Shown piece after piece: positions 33,701 through 42,700 of a stretch of 64,000 bases of DNA. Each line of letters opens with the position of its first letter. The first letter of the stretch is position 1. A model generated the notes under the pieces. It saw only the letters and a list, made by a program, of their open reading frames with translations. It did not search any database and had not been told where the DNA came from. The stretch covers positions 14,663,195 to 14,727,194 of the forward strand of contig JABAKD010000012.1 in NCBI GenBank assembly GCA_012845835.1, in the 5' to 3' direction. A program made the position numbers and the translations under genes. Source of the DNA: Undaria pinnatifida. Its lineage: Eukaryota > Sar > Phaeophyceae > Laminariales > Alariaceae.

Positions 33701-36700
33701 CAACAAATGTGCTTTGGTGTGAACAGTCAGTCTCATACGTGTAGAGCTTTTGGACAGTGTTTTATTCGTCTCGCCGGCCGAAGAGACTACAAGCCCGTGC
33801 TGGGCGAATTTGCGCTTTCCCTCAACCGATTTTTGTTGTCCTTCTCTTTTGACGCGCCCTCCGCTAGACATGATTGGCAGATGAGATTCATTTTGTTTAT
33901 CGCTCGTTGGGTCCCGCGTACCACGCACGCCATGCTGCACAGCTCGGCACTGCGGTCAGCACATAATCGGAGGCAGGTACTTTTCCGGGCATGCTTTTCA
34001 AACATACGCAGACATCGCCCGCGACGCACGACATATTCACCGAGGGCTACTGTAGTTGCTAAAAAAGAATGGGGCGGTGTTGTGTAGCCAGGGGGGGGTG
34101 TTGCCGACCTATTCAATATATGTCAAAGTCGTCTGAATAAGGCGACCACCCGCCTTATATTTGTGCTAGTACCTACATAGGGCGACTCGCCTGTATCTCG
34201 CCCTGTATAGGCACGGTAAGTATTTGAGGCGACTAGCCTTGTAAAAGGTTCTATTAATAATCGTGTCAGGCCATTTTAGATCGACGAATTGCCGCTCTCG
34301 CGTTATCAAGTGCCAGGTACCTATTAATAGTATGCCTTATAGCAGGACTACCACTGTAGTGACTTTGTGACCTTGCACGCAGTGATTATTTGAACGTGAT
34401 TATTTGAATGTGATTATTTGATTATTTGAATGTGATTAATTGAGTGTGATTATTTGATTATTTGAATGTGATTATTTGAATGTTTTTTTAATGTGATCAT
34501 TTGGATGTGATTATTCGAATGTGATCATTTGAATGTGATCATTCGAATGTGATCATTTGAATGTGATTATTTGAATGTGCTTTTTTGAATGTGATCATTT
34601 GAATGTGATTATTTGAATGTGATTATTTGAATGTGATTATTTGAATGTGACTATTTGAATATGATTGTTTATATGTGATTATTTGAAAGTGATTTTTCCA
34701 TGCTTAAGGCAAAAATAGTGGTGCCATTTCCCAGTATTTTTTCGGTGTTTTTTTTTCTCTTCACCCCTACCTCCTCTCCTCTCCTCTTTCCTCCCCTCTA
34801 CTCCCTCCCGCCCCCTCGCCCCTCCTTCGGCAAACGCTTGTGCTGTAATACATATTGTTGGCTTCCAACAGCCGCCGCAGGAAATCCGGATCAGGATTGG
34901 GCAAGAAGCCTCGCAAGGTGGTTCAGGCAGCTTTGACATGCAGGGCGCCGAGAAGCCAATCGTTTTTCGGCACAGAGCCCAAGCCGACCGCCAAATCTCT
35001 GAAACCAAAGCCGGAGGGTCTGGGCGAGGAGGAGGACGGGGGGGCGGGGAGGGCGCTCGGGTCGATGTTGCCCGTGAGTCCGACCCACTCCACTTCGGAG
35101 AGGCTGCCGTCCAAGAAGGTATTGAGCTTATTCAGTACCTGACACACGATAGCATGTCACCAATGTTTGTAGGATGTTTATGGTGACAAATCTCTTGAAA
35201 TATGTACAAGATATATGCTCATTTTTGCAGATATGACATAGATTTTGCAAGCAATTTTCCAAGCAATAGCAGTGGTCCCCGAACAAGGCGGTATCCCTAT
35301 ATAAGGCGGTATCCCTAAAAGGCGGTTGGAATCGCCTGGTGCGACTGAAACCCGTATCACGGTAGTGACTACCTTATTCACGACCAGGTGCCTCGATAGA
35401 GCGGTCAACTGCACTGTTGAGGGCAGTTGGCGCCTCCATATCTGACACCCTCAATCGTAACTAACAAACCCTATACCGTAATGGGCTGTCCGGCCCGTTA
35501 GCGAATAAGGCGATTCCAGCCAGTAAGACGGTAACAGAGGTATTGCACACCTTCGTCTTATTCGGGGGCCACCGCTATTAGCAATACTAGTAAGACTAAC
35601 AATACTATTAATAGTAAGTAACATTAATACTTTATATTAATACTAATACTAATACTGCTGTAAGTCCAAGTTGGTTATCCCCAACACCTGGGTGCAATGA
35701 AAAGCAAATATGTGTAGCCTCTTTAACCCGTTTAGAGCCCCCGAACCCCTCCCTATACTAAACCCAAGTAATTTTGTCCCCAAAAATGAGTTTCCAGTTG
35801 TAAAAGGGTTAACACGGCAGCCACGTTTCGTCCACAAACTACTCGGGAATACGTTGGCGTAGTGGTTGGCGTAGTGGTGTAGTGGTACTCATTCATAGCA
35901 GGGGTTTCTGGAGCACCTCGGGCCATGCGGCATATCGCTCGGACGCTCTGGACCAAGATTATGTATGTCATTATAGTATTGGTTTGGTATTATATTCAGG
36001 TATTGTTGTCAAATACGCCAGGAAACGGCCAGTCAAGAATGAACGTCCAGCGGTCAAGGGTGTCAAACCAAGCGTTTCTCACTATTACCTAGTAGTTTGG
36101 CGTTAGTCAAGGCAAATTATTGGCAAAATCCCGTCCGTCAAGGGTTGAAAGTGCCGTCTCGGTCTGTCCAGGAAAAAACGTCTAGCGGTCAAGGGCATAG
36201 AATCAAGCGTTCCTTACTAAAACCCAGTAGTTTGGCGTCAGTCGAGGCGAATTATTGGGAAATTGTCGTCCGTCAACGGATAAAACACAGTCAGTCAAGA
36301 AACAACGTCCAGCGGTCAAGGGTGTAAAACCAAGCGTTCCTCACTAAAACCTAGTTGTTTGGCGTCAGTCAAGATACAATATTGGAAAATTGCCGTCTGT
36401 CACGGGCTGACAGTTCTGTCTCGTGACATACGTGGTTGTTGTAGTATTTTATTACACCAGGTATTACTAGTATTTTTTCTAGTGTGTTACCCCGATATTA
36501 CCCACCGAGAGTTGCCCACTTGAGCGAGCACCTTTGCGTCTCGCTCCATGCCGGCGGGCGATATGGCGACAAAAAACAGCGCCGATACCAACGCTTACTG
36601 TAAGACCACAAAGTAAATAGAGTAATCGATCCCCGGCCGCAGCCGTTGTTTTGTGTTGTGATACGTGCTCGAACATGCTCTTACGCGCTCTGCAGACGAA

Positions 36701-39700
36701 GACGAAGCTGCTTTCCCCTTCCTCAAGATGGCGAATCTTACTCTTTTTATCGTTTCTTGTTTTTTGTTTTGTTTCCCCCCCCCCCCTTTTTTTTTTTCGG
36801 TAGCCGTGGGAGGATCGCAGGCGGCCGCTGTCACAGGGTTTCGGCACGTGTCGCGAATCCCTGGAAGATAGGCTGTCGGTATCGTCATCCAGGCCGTCGG
36901 TATCCCCTGCGAGACTGTCTGGAGGAGGACTGTCTTGCTCTGGCTCGCCTATGAGAAGGTAAGAAGGGGAACCGAGTTGTTAATCGCGGGCGGGCGGAGG
37001 CCTTTTTATCGTTATAGGCCTTATGAGAAAATTTATTCGGAATTGCTTTCGAGCGTACTTTTTTTTTAATCTCTTGGAGTTCTCATTTTATTTCCACGGA
37101 GTTACAGGCGGGTGGAGGCTTTTTCGACAGGTTGGTTTCTCGTGTATATTGCTCTCGTCGTAATCGATGGTGTTGTACTTCGTGAGTGCATTGACAACAC
37201 GGTGGCGGGCAGTGTGAGCGACCGAAGGCTTTATTTATACGTCGCTTTCGTTCTCGTGGGCATCACTACGGCCGACAATTATGAGGTAATACCTAACTCT
37301 GACCCTATCCCGGCTTCCTTACGCTACCGACCGGCTTGCCTTCATCTACATTATCTGCTACTTCCCTTTGACTACCGACCGGCTTCCCGTCAATTGAAAT
37401 ATTTTAATCGAGTACCGACCGGCTTCCAATCAAATCCGTCCTTTTGTCAACCACCGACAGACTTTTCGACTACGTACCGACGGGCTTCCCTTTAATTTTT
37501 CTTACTTTTTTCTGCTGCTGACCGCCGTTTCCCCTTCGACCACCGACCGGCTTTCCTTGAACCATTAAAATCAAATCATTAAACCAACTACCGACCAGCT
37601 TCCCTTCGTATCGACCGTTCTAACCAACTACCGACCGGCTTCCTTCGTTCGCGCAGCGGTGGAGGTGCGAGATTTTCGCTCAGCCCGGTTTCGAACCTCC
37701 CAGGCCGCTTCGACCTGTCTCCCAGGCGAATATCCGACGGACGGTCACCCATGACGCCGGCAGAGAAAGTCGACATGATGGCGGCCTCTGCTTTGTCTGC
37801 CAAGGTGTCCTGGGATTGCGCGGACCCACCGGCGGTGGGTCTCCAGCTACCTAGCAGGCTTTTGAGCTTCGGGGATGATGGGACGAGTGTGGTAGAGGAG
37901 GTGGCGGAGGGGGGGAGAGAGGGGAAGAAGGGCGGGGATGTTGGCTCTGAAGAAGATTTTGGTGAGTCTGCTGTGGGTGGGTTTGGTTGTGGGGTAGGCG
38001 GGGAGGAGGGGGGGGATGACTCCTGCCGTCGCTTCAAGCTTGATCTTTCACAAGCCGGCGCTGAGAATTTAACGCTTTTGGGAGTGAGCGACGATGTTGG
38101 GGAGGGGGAGGGGTGGGCGGCTTCTCCTAAGGGGGGCGATGGGATTGACGAGTCGTCTCTGGTGGATGTATCTGCTCACGGTCTAGCGTCGTCTCTTGTG
38201 GACGTTTCAGGTCACAGCGTACGGCCATCGTCTCTTGAAGGTGGTTCGGCCCACGGCACGGGACCGTCTCTTCCGGTTGATGTTTCATTGGAGGAGGCCG
38301 ATGTCGGTGGGGTAGAGGAGTCGTCTCTGGTGGATGTATCGGCTCACGGTCTAGCATCGTCTCTAGTGGATGCTTCTGTCGATGGTCCTACTAGAGCTGT
38401 ACCATCGTCGGATGGAGGGCGCGGGGAGGTTGAGGAGGAGAGGGACGCCCCGCAAACAGCCCTTCTGGACCTGGAAATGCCCCCGCTTTTGGAGCTTGCC
38501 GACATCGAGATGGTGCTGCCGTTGGTATGCGGAGAAAATGACGAGGAGGATAGTGGTGAAAAGGAGGAGGAGGAGGAGGAGGAGGAGGAGGAGGGTCGGG
38601 GTGGGGATGTTGGCGGGGAGGAAGGAGATGATGAGGGTGGTGACGATCATGACGCTGAGGAAGACGACGATGATGATGATGATGATGATGATGATGACGA
38701 TGTTAAGGTTGACGTAGGGGATGATTCACGCATTGCGGAGAAGGGCGAGGTTGTTGAGGCCAGTGCTTTGGCTGGGGCGCGGTCGGGCGTGGTGTCGACT
38801 ACTGAGAGCGACAGCGGGTACACCCCGGATGCGGAGGGCGAGGAAAAGGTGGTCCACGACGTGGCCGTTCGGGAAACTGTGGAGAATTTGACCACCGGAG
38901 TCGCTATCCTTATGCGGGATGATGGGTTCCTCATTTGCTCAGAAGAGCTTTCCGAGAAGCTGTCGGAGGAGGGAGATGGAGCGGAGGGAGGGGACGAAGT
39001 GGAGGATGATGAGGAATTGGATGAGCGAATGGCGTGCTTGCCATCGGAACTGCCTGGTGCGTGTTCTACCTCCGTTGTGGCTGCTGCGGTCGAAGCGCCG
39101 ATTGAGGGGGGCGATGACGACGACGAGGAGGAGGAAGAGGGTAAGGGTATTGTGTATCTGTCTGGTCTTGACCGTTTTGCCACTTTAACAGTGGTTACTC
39201 ACTATTTTCAAGTAGTTTGTCCCCAAAAATATTGGGGAAGTTGTCAACGGGCTGAAGGGTGTGAGTCTTCCTTGACTGCCTGTCTTTTTGAGAGATGGCG
39301 GAATAGAAACTGAGTACTCGATGGTTGGCTATTTACTCTTTAGAACTGCACTGCCAGGGTGTCTGCAGTTTCAAACAGGAAACAATGTAAAACTAGTGTT
39401 GAACCCGACGAATATGATACAATCCCAAGGCCATCCAACCCACGAAAATATTAGGTTGGAAAATGAAGCAAAGTAGTGTAAAACGCTATTATTATAACAT
39501 TTTTTTTTCTCGATTTTCGGTGGGTTTGGTTTGCCTTGGATCGAGGCGTTTGACGGTTTCAATACTAGTGGTACTATTAGCAAATGTTTTATTACCCAGG
39601 CAAGTTCGCACACGCAAACACCCTAATTGCGATATTGATTTATGTTTCAGGGACAATTTGCGTCATCATGTGGTATCTATTATGTTTGACTGAGACTACG

Positions 39701-42700
39701 GCATAACAGCAGTACTATGGTTTTCTGTTTTGCTCACCACCGAGTTTAGAACACTCGCGCGGCTGGCTCACTGCCTTTTCCAAACAAAACACAAACATAC
39801 TCGTAGCTTAGGCTTGTTGGCGCAGTCTATTTCTATGGCGGTGCATATCGTTTTAGCCGAAAGAGTGTGGCTCTGAGCCGATCAAAACTATCCATAACCC
39901 TAACCCTGCAGGCACCCTCCCTATGGTAGGTAGGTAGGTAGGTAGACTTGGTCGTTTGCAGCAAGCAGGGAACTTTACAACTGCAGTAGCTGCACCGTCT
40001 TTTTTAGTGAGAAACTTAAGACGATCTGCGTCCAACTCTCTTCTTCGGCCTCTCATCTTGTTTTTTCGCGGGTCGATCGTTAAATGGTGGGTGGGGCAAT
40101 TGTTGTAAAATGAATATTGTTATCTTAATTTCGTGTAAGGACCTCGTGGATATGAAAAATGCTGTCGGCGCGTAGTTGAAACGTTACTCTTAAAAATTTT
40201 TCTGCCCTCTCTTCCTTGATCTCTCTCTGCGTTTGTCCTGTTTTTCGCGGACTACCGGTGATTTGATTATTGATCTCTGTGGGTGGGGCAAACTCATTGC
40301 TGTAATCTGAATCTTAGATTCGCGCAAGGACCTTATCGACCTGAAGGTCGCCGTCGGCGCGGACATGGAGGAGGATGAGCCCCCCTTGCCGAAGGTGCAG
40401 TCGGGGGTTGACAAGACCATCAAAATCATCGTCGACAGCCCCATGACCCCGACCCGGTAAGTTGCAAGAGACACATCCCCACACCGTACCTGGTATGGTT
40501 TAAGGTATTCGGGGCACCCACATTGGTGCGAGCTTATGTGCACCAGCGATGTGAACGATACCTACCCCCTGATCCCACCCGCACCTTATCCAACTTATAT
40601 TAGTAGTGCTGCAGAAATTGAATCAGCACTCCGCAGGGGCCGCGGGAGGTCGTGAGTGCGAAGGGCTAACCGTCATCACACGTGCCACTAAGGTTGGGGT
40701 TGTTGGTGTGGTGTATGTGTTCGTTATTTGCTGGTCCCCGTTTATGTCAAACTACCAGGTGTGTGTGTTGTTGGTGCACATAAGCTTGCACCGACGTTGG
40801 TTGTCGCGTTGGGTGAGGTGTGAGAAGAGTTAGCTTATAGTCCATTCTGCGTTTTTCCTCCGATTTGTAGACGGTTTTCGCAATATTGGACGTGCGATGA
40901 GGAACTTATGTTTGTGGACGTGCGATACCAAATGGGTAGCACGTTTTGGCTAATTTAAGTGTTTCTGTACTCGTACTACGGGACTTGGTAACCGTGGGCG
41001 GCAGGGGTCCTCCAATAAGCAATACGGCGATGGTGTGCCAGAGCAATGTGACCTCTTTATTGGATCCAGGTTTTGAGCGTAGTTCCCCGCACGGGTTAAG
41101 CTATTTTTATCGCCTTGTTTCGTGCATACCGCCTTGCTCAGACGCCTTGCTCAGACGCCTTACTCAGACCGCCTTAATGGGGGATCCCTACTGTACTTGG
41201 TACGAAGCATCGATGCGTAATACGCGAGGGTTATTGATTGTCGGCTGGCGATTACCGCACACGTGCTGATCCCCCTCCCTCCCGCAAAGATAACGCCTTC
41301 TGCTCTGGCTCTTTTTTTGTCCCTGCTTTGTTTTTTGTCGGGTATTAATAGCATGGTTTGGCGAACGGAAGATGGAAAAATTCCTGTGGCAGGCGGCGAA
41401 CGTTTTACTCGCGTTTTCCCGCAGGGAAGGCCTTCTCATCTGATCGGCTCTCTTTTTCTTGTGCCCTATTCACAGCAGTTACGACGACATTTCTTTCGTG
41501 ATCGGCGACTGCGAGCTAGAGGACAACGGCCCCGAACTCGAACCGGAAGCGTCGCCGTCGGAGCTTACATCTCTCACGCCATCGACGCCGCAGCCGTTGA
41601 GAGAAGAGTCGCTGCCGATGCCCGCTACCGCTACGGCCGAAGATGAAGCTGCATGCGAGGATGACGTTGGCGATAATGCGGCCGTGCTCGAAAGTGAAAC
41701 CGTATGCGACGACGTCGTGAGAGGTAGCGCGGTGTGCCTGGATGGCAAGGGTGATACTGCTGTCGATGAGGGTACGGGGGAGCGCCTTAGCACTGAGGCG
41801 GAGAACGCTGCGATGGAACCTGCGCAAGTATCATCATCGTTGGCTCGCCTCTCGCTCTCCAGGTAAAGGGCCGGTGTAGGGCTACACGCTTCAGGATACC
41901 GCACGTGTTTTTTTCATATCGCTGTCCCTTTGCTCGAAAAGAGTTTCCTTGGTATAATATAACCTGTCTGGTATATTATGAATTTCCGACCGCCTAGGAA
42001 TACCAACGCGTAATTGGAAACATCGCGGCTAGGCGTGTTTCGGATTTTTTGTATCCATCCCGGGTACAGTTATTTCGGCAGACAAGGTATAATTGAGTTT
42101 TTTCGAGCACATCGCTCGCGATGGGGCGGAAATATGGTATCATGTCATGTGTTCATGTTTTTTTTTTCGCTTCGTGTCCAGCAAGAATGTTTAAAATGAC
42201 AGGCAGAGAGCAGAATGGATGCAGAGCCTAATTGCAGCCCCTCTGTGGTGTACTCTTACTCTTGTCTTGGCGCTTCCACACCTGTAAAAACGAATGCTAC
42301 TCTAATTCCAAATGGTGTAGTATTACGGAGGACGATAGTAAATAGGACCAAATATTGTTAGTAAAAATAGATGAATATATAGGTTTTTGTGTCCACCGTA
42401 GGTCCTATTTACTAGGGACTCCCGTAATAATAGTCCCCCAGAACATGGGCATAGGTTTAAAATGATCAAGCCCGTGTACGGCGATAAAACCAAGCATAAG
42501 CACATTCTTATCATTGCGCGAGCATGCTCTTCATGCAGCACACGACAGGGCAGGCTACTACGCGCGTCTTACAGGTGCTTGCATTGGAATTCCACTGGGG
42601 ACATCGTCGCCAGCTTGTCTATTAATAGCAGTACGGTTTTGCTTTGTGTGAAGGAAGCTGTGATTTGTCAGTTTTTGTCGTCAGCTTTTTCCTATACTGT

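Noticed and set aside
36696-36734. Exon-like stretch after TCTGCAG with an acidic reading
   Set aside because: No GT donor at a usable position and it is not needed for phase.
37108-37130. 23-base micro-exon (after TTACAG, before GTTGGT)
   Set aside because: Its exit phase does not fit the exon at 37657, whereas direct joining of 36958 to 37657 is in frame.
38647-39183. 178-codon minus-strand Ser-rich frame
   Set aside because: Shadow of the acidic exon 37657-39140; the plus-strand frame fits the splice phases on both sides.
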